From Nocardia carnea (GTDB lineage: Bacteria; Actinomycetota; Actinomycetes; Mycobacteriales; Mycobacteriaceae), in contig NZ_JARWOV010000158.1 of the NCBI RefSeq assembly GCF_029868855.1, positions 1 to 56,785 on the forward strand: DNA of 56,785 nt, read 5' to 3'. Shown here piece after piece: positions 16,728-25,660 of the stretch. The notes beneath the pieces were generated by a model. It worked only from the letters and a program-made list of their open reading frames with translations. It made no database searches and was not told the origin of the DNA. Made by a program: the position numbers and the translations under genes. How positions within the stretch are numbered: position 1 is the first letter of the stretch; each line of letters begins with the position of its first letter.

Positions 16728-17933
16728 TCAGGAGTGGACCGGTTCGAACAGCGGGCCGCGGTAGACCCAATCCGCGTGCTCGTAGAGGTCGGCGGTGCCG
16801 AGCCGGTCGAGTAGCTCGTTGCGCAGGTGGCGGTGCACGCCGCGGGCGTGGCAGATCTCGCCGAACATGCGCGCCTTGGTCTGCACCTCGGCCGTACGCG
16901 GAATCCGGGCTTCGGTGAAGCGGCGGATCACCTCCGGCCATTCGATATCGCCGGCGCCGTCGCGGACCAGCGTTTCGAGGGTGTTCGCATCCTCGAGCGC
17001 CTGGCAGCAGCCCTGGGCCAGGTACTGCAGCATGGGATGGGCCGCGTCACCGGTCAGAACCAGGCGGTGGTGACCCCAGTCGTCGGCGGGTAACCGGTCG
17101 TAGAGCGGCCACCGGCGCTGTTTGCCGATATGCCCGATCGCCGTCCGCACCTGCGGATGGCATTCCGCGAAGGCGGCCTCGAGTTCGTCGACCCCGCCGA
17201 AGTCCGCCTCACCGCGCAGGAAGCCCGGCGATTCGAACACCGCGACCTGGTTGAGCACCTCCCCGGACCGCAGCCGGTACTGCACCAGATGGCAGCCGGG
17301 CCCGGCCCAGACCAGCACATCGTCGAGGTCGCGATCACCCGCGGGCACCTCGTCGGCGGGGACGGTGCCGCGGTAGGCGACGTACCCGGACGGCTGGAGT
17401 TCGTCCCCGACGATGGCCTGCCGCAGCACCGAATGCAGACCGTCGGCCCCGATCGTGGCCGCGGCCGCGAAGGTCCGGCCGTCGGCTGCGTGGGCGACGG
17501 TCCCGGTATCCGTGGTGTCGACCCGTTCGATCCGCACATCGGTCAGCAATTCGACGCCGGCCCGGCGGCAGGCTTCCAGCAGGATCGCGTGCAGATCGGT
17601 CCGGTGGATCACCACGTACGGGGTGCCGTAGCGGGTGCGGAAATCGGCCCCCAACGGGAGCCGGGCGATCTCCGCACCGGAGATCGCGTCCCGCATAGCG
17701 ATATTCTCCGGTGCCACGCCGACCGCCCGCACCTCATCCAGCAGTCCCCACGAATCGAGGATCCGGGTGGCGTTCGGACCCAGCTGCAGCCCCGCGCCGA
17801 TCTCACCGAACTCGCCGGCCTGCTCCACTACCACGGCTTTCCGACCGGCGCGGACGAGGCCGAGTGCGGTAGCAAGACCGCCGATGCCTCCACCGACCAC
17901 CAGGACACCGTTATCCAGGTCACACTCAATCAT
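16728..17933 (-). CDS. 3-hydroxybenzoate 6-hydroxylase (FAD monooxygenase)
   Basis: 401 aa class A flavoprotein hydroxylase. It has the FAD-binding GGGIGG at 14-19, the DG motif in TIGADGLHSVLRQA and the GD motif in LTGDAAHPMLQYLAQG. The QYLAQGCCQALEDA stretch is characteristic of salicylate/3-hydroxybenzoate hydroxylases. The assignment rests on this likeness plus the downstream gentisate dioxygenase, since 6-hydroxylation of 3-hydroxybenzoate gives gentisate. First gene of the operon; an IclR regulator diverges from it 48 bp away. Salicylate 5-hydroxylation is less likely because that enzyme is a different class. Confidence 0.85.
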   Translation of the reverse strand: MIECDLDNGVLVVGGGIGGLATALGLVRAGRKAVVVEQAGEFGEIGAGLQLGPNATRILDSWGLLDEVRAVGVAPENIAMRDAISGAEIARLPLGADFRTRYGTPYVVIHRTDLHAILLEACRRAGVELLTDVRIERVDTTDTGTVAHAADGRTFAAAATIGADGLHSVLRQAIVGDELQPSGYVAYRGTVPADEVPAGDRDLDDVLVWAGPGCHLVQYRLRSGEVLNQVAVFESPGFLRGEADFGGVDELEAAFAECHPQVRTAIGHIGKQRRWPLYDRLPADDWGHHRLVLTGDAAHPMLQYLAQGCCQALEDANTLETLVRDGAGDIEWPEVIRRFTEARIPRTAEVQTKARMFGEICHARGVHRHLRNELLDRLGTADLYEHADWVYRGPLFEPVHS

Positions 17934-17952
17934 GCGAGAAAGCTAGAGCGCG

Positions 17953-17979
17953 CCGTCCGGTGGACGGAATAAGATTCCG
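17953..17979. promoter_or_regulatory. Two overlapping inverted repeats, IclR operator candidate
   Basis: CCGTCC-GGT-GGACGG (17953-17967) overlaps CGGAAT-AAG-ATTCCG (17965-17979); both have perfect 6-bp arms. They fill the 48-bp gap between the divergent hydroxylase and IclR genes. The second resembles the GGAAT/ATTCC half-sites I recall for GenR of Corynebacterium glutamicum, an IclR regulator of the same pathway. Confidence 0.6.
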
Positions 17980-17981
17980 CT

Positions 17982-18782
17982 ATGCGCAACCCGCCACTGC
18001 CCGAACGTCCGCCCAGCGCGGTGGGCTCCCTCGACCGCGGCCTCCGGTTACTGCAACTACTGCGCGACTACGGCAGCCTGCGGGTGATGGACGCGGCGGC
18101 CGATCTGGACATCTCCCGTTCCAGCGCACACCGGCTGCTGCAAACCCTCGCCTACCGGGGCTTCGCGGTGCAGGACGAATCGCATATCTACTTCCCCGGC
18201 CCCTCCCTGGACGCGGCACCCGCGCGGCTCGCCTGGACCAAAACCTTTCGGGCCCTCTGCCAGCCACACCTCGAAGTGCTGTCCCGGCGCAGCGGCGAAT
18301 CGGCCAACCTGATGATCCGGGTCCGCGATACCGTCCGGTTCCTGGGCACCGTCCGCGCCCAGTCGGTGTTCGCCACCAACGATCGCGACGGCGTGGTGAT
18401 GCCGGCGCACCGGGCGTCCGGCGGAAAAGCGCTGTTGGCGACGCTGCCCGAAGAAGAACTCCGCCAGCTGTATCGCCGATCGGGTCCCGGCGGCACCCCG
18501 GTCCTCACCGAGGACGAATTCCGTTCGCTGACAGAATCTCTCGCGCAGATATCGGCGCGCGGGTTCGCCGTCAACTTCGAGGAGACCGAACGCGGCGTCG
18601 CCGCTGTCGGGGTCGCGATCAACGACCGGGCGGGCCACCCCGTCGGCGCGGTCTCGGTATCCAGCCACGCCGCGCGCTTCACCGGACTGGCCGACCGGAC
18701 TTTCGTACCGCTGCTGCTCGATACCCGCGACCAGATCGAAAAGGACCTGGAGATCATCGATTTGGAGATCCGGGACCGCTGA
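17982..18782 (+). CDS. IclR family regulator of 3-hydroxybenzoate/gentisate genes
   Basis: 266 aa. The N-terminal winged helix reads SVDRGLRLL-type (here SLDRGLRLLQLLRDYGSLRV) followed by AADLDISRSSAHRLLQTLAY near residues 38-57. The C-terminal effector domain has the usual SGGKALLATLPEEEL and EETERGVAAVGVAI segments. Its divergent position and the two palindromes in the gap point to local control of the hydroxylase operon. GenR of C. glutamicum is the closest known parallel in role. Confidence 0.88.
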   Translation: MRNPPLPERPPSAVGSLDRGLRLLQLLRDYGSLRVMDAAADLDISRSSAHRLLQTLAYRGFAVQDESHIYFPGPSLDAAPARLAWTKTFRALCQPHLEVLSRRSGESANLMIRVRDTVRFLGTVRAQSVFATNDRDGVVMPAHRASGGKALLATLPEEELRQLYRRSGPGGTPVLTEDEFRSLTESLAQISARGFAVNFEETERGVAAVGVAINDRAGHPVGAVSVSSHAARFTGLADRTFVPLLLDTRDQIEKDLEIIDLEIRDR

Positions 18783-18875
18783 GTACCCCGCCACCGATTC
18801 GGCCGGGCCATCTCGGCCCCGCCGCGCAATCGGGCAGCCACCGGTCCGCCACCGGCGCGGACTAGTATCCGGCAG

Positions 18876-19334
18876 ATGTCGTTGCCGAGTGATATGCCAG
18901 CGTTCAATCGGTCCGTGGTGGAGGATTTCCGCGCCCACGACGGTGAAATCACAATGGACGGAATGCTGAAGGGGGCCGACCTCGTCCTACTGACCACAGT
19001 CGGCAGGCGCAGCGGGCGGCAGCATATCGTGCCGCTGGCCTATCTGACCGACAGTGACGACCGAATCGTATTGTGGGCGTCCAATATGGCCGCGGCCGAG
19101 CATCCGGCATGGTACCGGAATCTGGCCGCCAATCCGCAGGTCATCGTGGAACGCCCGACCTCCGCGGGGATCGACCTGTTCACCGGCACCGCGCATACCG
19201 CCGCCGGGGCCGAACGCGACCGGCTGTTCGCAGCGCTGGCGGACCGGTTTCCGCATATGGCCGCCCACCAGCAGCAGACCGAACGAGAAATCCCGCTCGT
19301 AGTGGTTGAACGCGTCTCCGGGCTGACCGGATAG
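18876..19334 (+). CDS. Deazaflavin-dependent nitroreductase family protein
   Basis: 152 aa, the size of the Ddn-like F420/flavin split-barrel family. LVLLTTVGRRSGRQHIVPLAY near residues 36-56 and HPAWYRNLAANPQVIVE near 81-97 are signature segments. Members reduce nitroaromatics or quinones with F420H2. It is a single gene between the IclR regulator and the convergent amidase. Physiological substrate unknown. Confidence 0.88.
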   Translation: MSLPSDMPAFNRSVVEDFRAHDGEITMDGMLKGADLVLLTTVGRRSGRQHIVPLAYLTDSDDRIVLWASNMAAAEHPAWYRNLAANPQVIVERPTSAGIDLFTGTAHTAAGAERDRLFAALADRFPHMAAHQQQTEREIPLVVVERVSGLTG

Positions 19335-19335
19335 C

Positions 19336-19352
19336 CGGGCGATCATCGCCCG
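19336..19352. terminator. Hairpin between convergent genes
   Basis: CGGGCGAT-C-ATCGCCCG is a perfect inverted repeat with a one-base centre. It fits exactly between the stop of the deazaflavin reductase and the stop of the minus-strand amidase. No T-tract. Likely a shared terminator. Confidence 0.5.
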
Positions 19353-19353
19353 A

Positions 19354-20742
19354 TCATGGGGGCCAGTGGTCGGTCCAGCCCCGCGCCTGTTCGACCTGCG
19401 CGGCCAACGCCATGAGCGTCGGGTCGTCGTGGAGCCGGCCGACCAACTGAACACCGATCGGCAAGCCGGATCGCGCGAAACCGACCGGAAGCGACGCCGC
19501 GGGATTGCCGCATACATTCCACATCGCCGTATAGGAGGTCATCGGCAACGCGGCGATCAACCCGTTGATCGCGCCGCGCGGCAGGGCGGGGACCGGCGGC
19601 GGCACCACCGGAAGCGTCGGGGTGAGCAGCACATCCACTTCGTCGAAGACGGTGTTCACGCGCGCCGCGGCCCGGGCGCCCGCGGCAATGGCCTGCCGGA
19701 TCACTGCGGGGCGGGCCCATGCGCCCAAACGCAGGACGGTGCGGGTGCGTGCCTCGAGCCTGCTGCGTTCTTCTACGCGCGCTGCCTCGTCGCGGACCCC
19801 GCCGAGTACCTGGGTGAGAAAACTGAACCGGATATCGGGGTAATCCGGTTGCACCGGACGCACCTCATGGCCGAGATCGGTCAGTGTCGCGGCCATGGCG
19901 GCAGTCGCCGCCACCACCTCGGGATCACATTGCGTCCCGCGTGCCGGAGGCGTGGTGCACCATCCGATCCGCAATCGGCCCGGGAACGTTCGTACCGCCT
20001 CGACCAGGGAGACCGGCGATGCGGGTGCACCGTAGCGATCGCCGGGCGCCGACCCGGCTATCACATCGTGGACCATGGCGCTGTCGAGCACCGACCGGGT
20101 GAGCGGGCCCAGCACCCCGAGCGAATGCCAGAGATCCGGATGCGGCGCCGTGCTGACCCGCCCCCGCGACGGCTTCAGACCGAACAGGCCGCAACACGAA
20201 GCGGGAATCCGGATCGACCCACCGCCGTCTCCGCCGATGGCGGCCGCCACCATACCGGTGGCGACAGCGGCCGCCGAGCCACCGCTGGAACCACCGGCAG
20301 TATGCCGGGGATTCCATGGATTGTCGGTCCGCCCGGTGGCCTCGGATTCGGTGAACGGCCACAGACCGAATTCGGGCATTGTCGTCTTGCCGATGATCAC
20401 CGCACCGGCCCGGCGCAGCCGCCGCACAATTTCGCTGTCCGCCGCGGCGGGGGTGTGGTTCGCGCGACCACCGAATGTGGTCACCGAGCCGGCGATATCG
20501 TTCTCCTGCTTGATCGCCACCGGAACTCCGTGCAGCGCACCGCGCGATCCGGCAGGGCAATTGTCCAGTCCCGCCGCCTCCCGCAGCGCGGATTCGGCGA
20601 GGACCTCGGAGAATGAGTTCACTCGCGGGTTCAGCTCGGCGACGGCGGCGAGCACCGCCTCGGTGAGCTCCACTGCACCGACTCGGCCGTCGCGCAGTGC
20701 CGCGGCCTGCCCGGCCACACCGGAGCGCAGTAGGTCACGCAC
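19354..20742 (-). CDS. Amidase (amidase-signature family)
   Basis: 462 aa from the GTG at 20742, preceded by GGAGAG; a longer frame to 20826 lacks such a site. The Ser-cisSer-Lys amidase signature is intact: Lys in VAIKQENDIAG, and the Gly/Ser-rich block GGSSGGSAAAVATGMV followed by DGGGSIRIPASCCGLFG. It hydrolyses carboxamides; the substrate is not predictable. It diverges from the PucR-type regulator, so it could belong to that regulon, though no link to mevalonate metabolism is obvious. Confidence 0.9.
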   Translation of the reverse strand: MRDLLRSGVAGQAAALRDGRVGAVELTEAVLAAVAELNPRVNSFSEVLAESALREAAGLDNCPAGSRGALHGVPVAIKQENDIAGSVTTFGGRANHTPAAADSEIVRRLRRAGAVIIGKTTMPEFGLWPFTESEATGRTDNPWNPRHTAGGSSGGSAAAVATGMVAAAIGGDGGGSIRIPASCCGLFGLKPSRGRVSTAPHPDLWHSLGVLGPLTRSVLDSAMVHDVIAGSAPGDRYGAPASPVSLVEAVRTFPGRLRIGWCTTPPARGTQCDPEVVAATAAMAATLTDLGHEVRPVQPDYPDIRFSFLTQVLGGVRDEAARVEERSRLEARTRTVLRLGAWARPAVIRQAIAAGARAAARVNTVFDEVDVLLTPTLPVVPPPVPALPRGAINGLIAALPMTSYTAMWNVCGNPAASLPVGFARSGLPIGVQLVGRLHDDPTLMALAAQVEQARGWTDHWPP

Positions 20743-20840
20743 TGTGCATCGCTCTCCTGCAGAGGTTCCACCGGTGCCGTAATCCTGCCAGAACGGCGGG
20801 TGAGTCATCCACCGCGGCGGCGGCACACAATCATGTACCC

Positions 20841-22757
20841 ATGGACAGCAGTGACGTCGCGCGTCTCGTTCACGAGGTGCTTCGCACCGTCACCCACGGT
20901 GAACCCGATGTCACCGCGTTGGCGGGCTCGCTGACCGAGCTGAGCCTGGATGCCGGGACGGTCGGTGCGATCGTGGACCGGGCGCGCCGCGACCGCGCCG
21001 AGGTCGCGCGCCTGCGCCGGCGCGAACAGGAGCTCACCGCGTTGTTCTCCAGTGCCCGCGATCTGGCCGAAGTGCGCGATATCGATGCGCTGCTGGCCAG
21101 GCTGGTGGCGCGCGCGCACGAGATGATGGGCACCGATGTGACCTACCTGTCGGAGTTCGATCCCACCACCCGGGACCTGCACGTCCGCAAGACAATGGGG
21201 GCGGTGACCCCGCAGTTCCAGGATCTGCACGTCCCGGCCGGTACGGGCCTGGCGAGCCGGATCGCCGATACCCGGTCGGCGCAGTGGGTCCCCCGCTACA
21301 GCGAGTACGTCGAGGGCACCCATGAGCACACCATCGACGATGCGGTCTTCGCCGAAGGGATCATCTCGATCCTCGGTGTGCCGATGCTCTCCGACGGCAC
21401 CGTGCTCGGCGTCCTCTTCGCCGCGACCCGGCAGGAGCACCGGTTCACTCCCGAAGAGATCGCGCTGCTCTCGGCGCTGGCCGACCATGCCTCGGTGGTA
21501 CTGCAGACCGCGAATATCCTCGCGCAGCTCCGGGAATCGCAGGACCGCACCCGCGGTGCCCTGGAGAAGCTGACCGCGCACCTGGCAGCCCGGGACCGGT
21601 CGAGCGCGGTCCACCAGGAGCTTGTCCACGCCGTACTGTCCGGTGGCGGCTTCACACAGGTCGCACGCACCTTGGCGGCGGCGCTGGACCGTCGGGTGAC
21701 GATCATCGACGCCGAATCCTTCCCGATCGCCACCTCGGCGGCCGCGGACAAGGAGCACGTCGCGGTCAGTCTGTCGCCGGGCGTGCGAGCCGCCATCTCC
21801 CTGAGCCGGTCGAGCGGGCACTGCCGGTCGGTCGAGAACAACAGAGCAGTCGAGGCAGTTGCCGCCGTCACCGCCGGTGAACTGTATTTCGGCGCGCTAC
21901 TGCTCACCCCCGGCAGTGTGGAACTCGGTCCGGTGGAGCGGCGCACGATCGAGCGGGCGGCCCAGGTCGCGGCGCTGCTCGCCCTGCAACAGCGGGCGGT
22001 CACCGACGCATACCGCCGTGAACGCGGCGAACTCATCGCCGACCTACTGGATTCGTCGCCGGAAAGGCGAGGCGATCTGGATCAGCGGATGCGCAGGCAC
22101 CGCCTGACGTTGTCGGACCTGAAAACGCTGCACATCGTCGAGGTACCGCCGGACCGGCGGGCCCGCGCCGAACGCGCCACGGCGGGATTTCTGGGCGAGG
22201 GCGGGCTGGTGGGCGAGCACGCGGCCACCGTCGTGGTGATCGGATCGGCCGTCGATCCGATGTCCTTCGCCGCCGATCTCCGCACCCATCTCGTCGGCGC
22301 GCTCGGCGCCCCGGTTCTCGTCGTGACCGCACCGCGGGCCGCCGCTCCGGACGATCTCCCGCGCCTTTTCCGTACCGCGCGACAGACCGTGCGCCTGCTG
22401 GCGGGTCTGGGTATCGGCGACCGCGCCGTCGCCACCGAGGCCTACACCCCGTATACGGTCCTGTTCGGCGCCAACCCGGAGGCCCTGCAATCCTTCCTCG
22501 ACCTCACCATCGGCCCGGTCGTCGACTACGACGCCCGGCACGGCACCGATCTGCTCACCACATTGCGCACGTTCGTGCGGCACGAGGCGAGCCCGACGAA
22601 GACGGCTCGGGCGCTGAACTATCACACCAACACCATCCTGCAGCGTCTCGACCGCCTCAAAGCCCTGCTCGGCGCGGATTGGCGGCAGGACGAGAACCTG
22701 TTCCGCATCTCGCTCGCCACCCGCTTGGACGAGTTGCGGTCGGTATCCAGGCAATGA
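20841..22757 (+). CDS. GAF-PucR (CdaR-like) transcriptional regulator
   Basis: 638 aa from the ATG at 20841. A charged coiled segment (about 35-70) leads into a GAF domain (about 70-235) with the SRIADTRSAQWVPRYSEY and VPMLSDGTVLGVLFAA motifs. The C-terminal PucR helix-turn-helix reads RHEASPTKTARALNYHTNTI near 580-600. Such proteins sense small molecules through GAF and activate nearby catabolic genes. It is followed, 145 bp on, by the HMG-CoA reductase operon on the same strand and is its likely regulator, perhaps responding to mevalonate. A perfect 6-bp-arm palindrome lies in that gap. Confidence 0.87.
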   Translation: MDSSDVARLVHEVLRTVTHGEPDVTALAGSLTELSLDAGTVGAIVDRARRDRAEVARLRRREQELTALFSSARDLAEVRDIDALLARLVARAHEMMGTDVTYLSEFDPTTRDLHVRKTMGAVTPQFQDLHVPAGTGLASRIADTRSAQWVPRYSEYVEGTHEHTIDDAVFAEGIISILGVPMLSDGTVLGVLFAATRQEHRFTPEEIALLSALADHASVVLQTANILAQLRESQDRTRGALEKLTAHLAARDRSSAVHQELVHAVLSGGGFTQVARTLAAALDRRVTIIDAESFPIATSAAADKEHVAVSLSPGVRAAISLSRSSGHCRSVENNRAVEAVAAVTAGELYFGALLLTPGSVELGPVERRTIERAAQVAALLALQQRAVTDAYRRERGELIADLLDSSPERRGDLDQRMRRHRLTLSDLKTLHIVEVPPDRRARAERATAGFLGEGGLVGEHAATVVVIGSAVDPMSFAADLRTHLVGALGAPVLVVTAPRAAAPDDLPRLFRTARQTVRLLAGLGIGDRAVATEAYTPYTVLFGANPEALQSFLDLTIGPVVDYDARHGTDLLTTLRTFVRHEASPTKTARALNYHTNTILQRLDRLKALLGADWRQDENLFRISLATRLDELRSVSRQ

Positions 22758-22795
22758 CCGCGGAGTGTGGGATGAACCCACCGATTCAGCGATTT

Positions 22796-22814
22796 CATGT
22801 GCTCTCGCCACATG
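22796..22814. promoter_or_regulatory. Palindrome upstream of HMG-CoA reductase gene
   Basis: CATGTG-CTCTCGC-CACATG has perfect 6-bp arms and a 7-base spacer. It sits 89 bp before the GTG start of the HMG-CoA reductase gene, a normal place for an activator site. The neighbouring PucR-type regulator is the obvious candidate to bind it. Confidence 0.45.
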
Positions 22815-22902
22815 TCGCCGGTTACATCGCGGTCGTAGCGTCGGACCCGGCAGATTTTCCCCGGGGACGCGGATACCGCGTTCCCGCGATATGGAGGGCG
22901 CA

Positions 22903-24177
22903 GTGACCGTCAACAGCAGAATTCCCGGCTTCAAGGACTTGTCCGTCGAGCAGCGCCGCTCGGTGGTTTCCGAACGGACCGGGGTTGCTGTCGCGGACCT
23001 GAACGTCCTCGACCCCGCGCACGGCCTGGATACCGAACATGCCGATCACATGATCGAGAACGTGATCGGGGTGCTGGGTATCCCGGTCGGTATCGCCACC
23101 AACTTCCGGATCAACGGCCGGGACTACCTGGTCCCCATGGCGACGGAGGAGCCGTCGGTCGTCGCGGCGGCGAGCAATGCCGCGCGGATGGCCCGCGACC
23201 GGGGCGGATTCTTCACCTCGGGCACCGGGCCGGTGATGCAGGCGCAGATCCAATTGCTGGACCTACCCGACCCCGAAGCCGCGCGGCTCCGCATCCTGGA
23301 ACACCGTTCGGCCGTCGTGGACCTCGCCAACGAGCAGGATCCGACCCTGGTCCGGTTCGGCGGCGGCGCCCGGGATCTCGACGTGCGCCTGGTCCCGACC
23401 CGGACCGGGACCCATGTCGTGGCGCATCTGGTGGTGGATGTGCGCGATGCGATGGGCGCCAACGCGGTCAACACCATGGCCGAAGCCATCGCACCCCGGC
23501 TCGCGGAGATCGCCGGGGGCCGCCCCCTGCTCCGCATTCTCACCAATATGGCCGACCGGCGGATTGTGCGGGCACGCGCCGTGTTCGACCGCGAACTGCT
23601 GGGCGGAGAGCAGGTCGTCGACGATATCGTGCACGCCTCGGCACTCGCCGAAGCCGACCCGTACCGGGCCGCCACCCACAACAAGGGCATCATGAACGGC
23701 ATCACCGCCGCGGTGCTCGCCTGCGGCAACGACACCCGCGCCGTAGAGGCGGGCTGTCACTCGCACGCCGTCGGCCCCGACGGCCGGTACACGGCGCTGT
23801 CGAATTTCGAGAAGACCGCCGACGGGCATCTGTCGGGAGCCCTCGAAGTGCCGATGGCGGTCGGTCTGGTGGGCGGCGCCACCAAGGCGCATCCGGTGGC
23901 GCAGGCAGCGGTCGAGATTCTCGGAGTGACGACGGCTACCGAGCTCGCCGAGGTCGTGGTCGCGGTGGGGCTGGCCCAGAACCTCGCCGCCTGCCGTGCC
24001 CTGGCCGCCGAAGGGATCCAGCGCGGGCATATGAGCCTGCACGCCCGCACCGTCGCCGTGACCGCCGGCGCGGACGCCGCGGAGCTCGACGTCGTCGTCG
24101 CGCAACTGATCCAGGACAAGAACATCCGCGTCGAGCACGCCGAAAAGGTCCTCGCGGACCTGCGGAGCCGGAGCTGA
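22903..24177 (+). CDS. mvaA: Class II (degradative) HMG-CoA reductase
   Basis: 424 aa from the GTG at 22903, preceded by GGAGGG. The sequence follows the Pseudomonas mevalonii enzyme along its length: ENVIG at 52-56, NGRDYLVPMATEEPSVVAAA, DVRDAMGANAVNTMAEA, ATHNKGIMNG and EGIQRGHMSLHAR. Catalytic residues fit as Glu83, Lys261, Asp277 and His376. Class II enzymes of this kind oxidise mevalonate with NAD+ and CoA to HMG-CoA. The next gene is HMG-CoA lyase, which supports a catabolic rather than isoprenoid role. No mevalonate kinase or HMG-CoA synthase is nearby. Confidence 0.94.
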   Translation: MTVNSRIPGFKDLSVEQRRSVVSERTGVAVADLNVLDPAHGLDTEHADHMIENVIGVLGIPVGIATNFRINGRDYLVPMATEEPSVVAAASNAARMARDRGGFFTSGTGPVMQAQIQLLDLPDPEAARLRILEHRSAVVDLANEQDPTLVRFGGGARDLDVRLVPTRTGTHVVAHLVVDVRDAMGANAVNTMAEAIAPRLAEIAGGRPLLRILTNMADRRIVRARAVFDRELLGGEQVVDDIVHASALAEADPYRAATHNKGIMNGITAAVLACGNDTRAVEAGCHSHAVGPDGRYTALSNFEKTADGHLSGALEVPMAVGLVGGATKAHPVAQAAVEILGVTTATELAEVVVAVGLAQNLAACRALAAEGIQRGHMSLHARTVAVTAGADAAELDVVVAQLIQDKNIRVEHAEKVLADLRSRS

Positions 24178-24178
24178 G

Positions 24179-25141
24179 ATGAGCACGGATCCCACAACCG
24201 TTCGGCGGCCGGCGCCACACGTGCACTCGAGGCCGGGTCTACCGGCCGCGGTCCGGGTCTACGAAGTCGGCCCCCGCGACGGTCTCCAAGCCGAGGCCAC
24301 CGTGGTACCGACGGCGGCCAAGGCCGAATTCTGCCGGCGGCTCGTCGCCGCGGGCGTTTCGGCCGTCGAGCTCACGAGTTTCGTTTCGCCGCGCTGGATT
24401 CCGCAGTTGTCGGATGCCGAAGAGCTGCTGGCCGGCCTCGATCTGCCCGGCGATATCCGCCAGGTGGTCCTGGCTCCCAACCGCCGCGGGCTCGATCGGG
24501 CGCTGGCCGCCGGTGCCACGGAACTCGCCGTATTCGTCAGCGCGACCGAAACATTCGCGGCGAAGAACCTGAACACCACGATCGGCGGCGCGCTCGAATC
24601 CGCACGTCCCGTCGTGGCCGGCGCCGCCGCCTGCGGGCTCGCCACTCGCGCGTACATCTCGATGTGCTTCGGAGATCCGTGGGAGGGCGCCGTCGGGACC
24701 GGGGCCGTCGCCGATATCGCCGAACGCCTCTTCGACATGGGAGTGGCCTCGATCTCGCTGGGCGACACCATCGGTGTCGCCGCTCCCGGACACGTCCACG
24801 ACCTCCTGGAGGCCCTGTTCGCGCGGGATATCCAGCCCGAGACCCTGGCGATGCATTTCCACGACACCTACGGCCAGGCACTCGCGAACGTCTACGCCGC
24901 CCTGACCGCCGGCGTCACCGAATTCGACAGTGCGGCCGGCGGCCTGGGCCGCTGCCCGTATGCCGCCGGAGCCACCGGGAACCTCGCGACCGAGGACCTG
25001 GTGTGGATGCTGCACGGACTCGGTATCGCCACCGGTATCGACCTGGACGCGCTGGCCGCGGTCTCCCGGTGGATGTCCACCGTCCTCGGCCGCCCCAGCC
25101 CTTCGCGAGTGGTCACCGCACTCGCCGCCTCGACTTCCTGA
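24179..25141 (+). CDS. mvaB: Hydroxymethylglutaryl-CoA lyase
   Basis: 320 aa HMGL-like TIM barrel. It opens with VYEVGPRDGLQAE (Arg/Asp metal and substrate site), then VELTSFVSPRWIPQLSDA, HFHDTYGQALANVYAAL with metal-binding His residues, and the catalytic-Cys loop GLGRCPYAAGATGNLATED. One glycine of the usual LGGCP motif is Arg here. It cleaves HMG-CoA to acetyl-CoA and acetoacetate. It starts one base after the reductase stop, so the two are surely co-transcribed. Confidence 0.93.
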   Translation: MSTDPTTVRRPAPHVHSRPGLPAAVRVYEVGPRDGLQAEATVVPTAAKAEFCRRLVAAGVSAVELTSFVSPRWIPQLSDAEELLAGLDLPGDIRQVVLAPNRRGLDRALAAGATELAVFVSATETFAAKNLNTTIGGALESARPVVAGAAACGLATRAYISMCFGDPWEGAVGTGAVADIAERLFDMGVASISLGDTIGVAAPGHVHDLLEALFARDIQPETLAMHFHDTYGQALANVYAALTAGVTEFDSAAGGLGRCPYAAGATGNLATEDLVWMLHGLGIATGIDLDALAAVSRWMSTVLGRPSPSRVVTALAASTS

Positions 25142-25174
25142 CCCGCCCGACCCCTCGACGCCGACGGAGTACCC

Positions 25175-25660
25175 ATGCCCACCGAACCCGCGCCGCCAGT
25201 GCCGGCGGCACCGGCCGACCCAACCGCCACCGCACCGGCCGGCGAACACCCGCAGTACCTGGAGGTGTGGGGTGACACCGTCGTCGGTCGCCATCTGGCC
25301 GTCTCCGTGGTCATCGGCGTCGGCCTGAGCCTGGCCGCGCTGCTGCTGTCCGACTGGGCGTTCTCCTCGTTCGTCACGAACGAATCGCTGGCCGATGCCT
25401 ACGCCCTGCTGGTGGGTATCGCCGGATGTGTGGTGGCCGGGGTGATCTGCGGGCGGTTGTTCCGGCCGAAACGGATCGTGGTCACCGACGCGTCCGAGGA
25501 CGCGGCCGTCGGTGAGGTCATCGCCACGTTGCGGGAAGAACGGCAGGGCCTGGGGTCGCTGGACGATCTGCCCGACCACACGCGGCGTGAACTCGACGAT
25601 CTCGGGCTGCGCCCGCGGTTCGCCGCGGCCGAACGCGAGAACACCCAGGCCGCGTCATGA
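25175..25660 (+). CDS. Small membrane protein, TctB-like subunit candidate
   Basis: 161 aa. A Pro/Ala-rich N-terminus of about 25 residues precedes two membrane segments (about 48-65 and 77-95); the C-terminal 60 residues are charged and cytoplasmic-looking. Position and topology suit the small subunit of a tripartite tricarboxylate-type transporter, though canonical TctB has four segments. Its stop overlaps the start of the TctA-like gene by four bases. I do not recognise a specific motif. Confidence 0.65.
   Translation: MPTEPAPPVPAAPADPTATAPAGEHPQYLEVWGDTVVGRHLAVSVVIGVGLSLAALLLSDWAFSSFVTNESLADAYALLVGIAGCVVAGVICGRLFRPKRIVVTDASEDAAVGEVIATLREERQGLGSLDDLPDHTRRELDDLGLRPRFAAAERENTQAAS

Noticed and set aside
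22903..24177. Isoprenoid-biosynthetic HMG-CoA reductase
   Set aside because: The class II sequence resembles the degradative enzyme, and its neighbour is HMG-CoA lyase rather than mevalonate pathway kinases.
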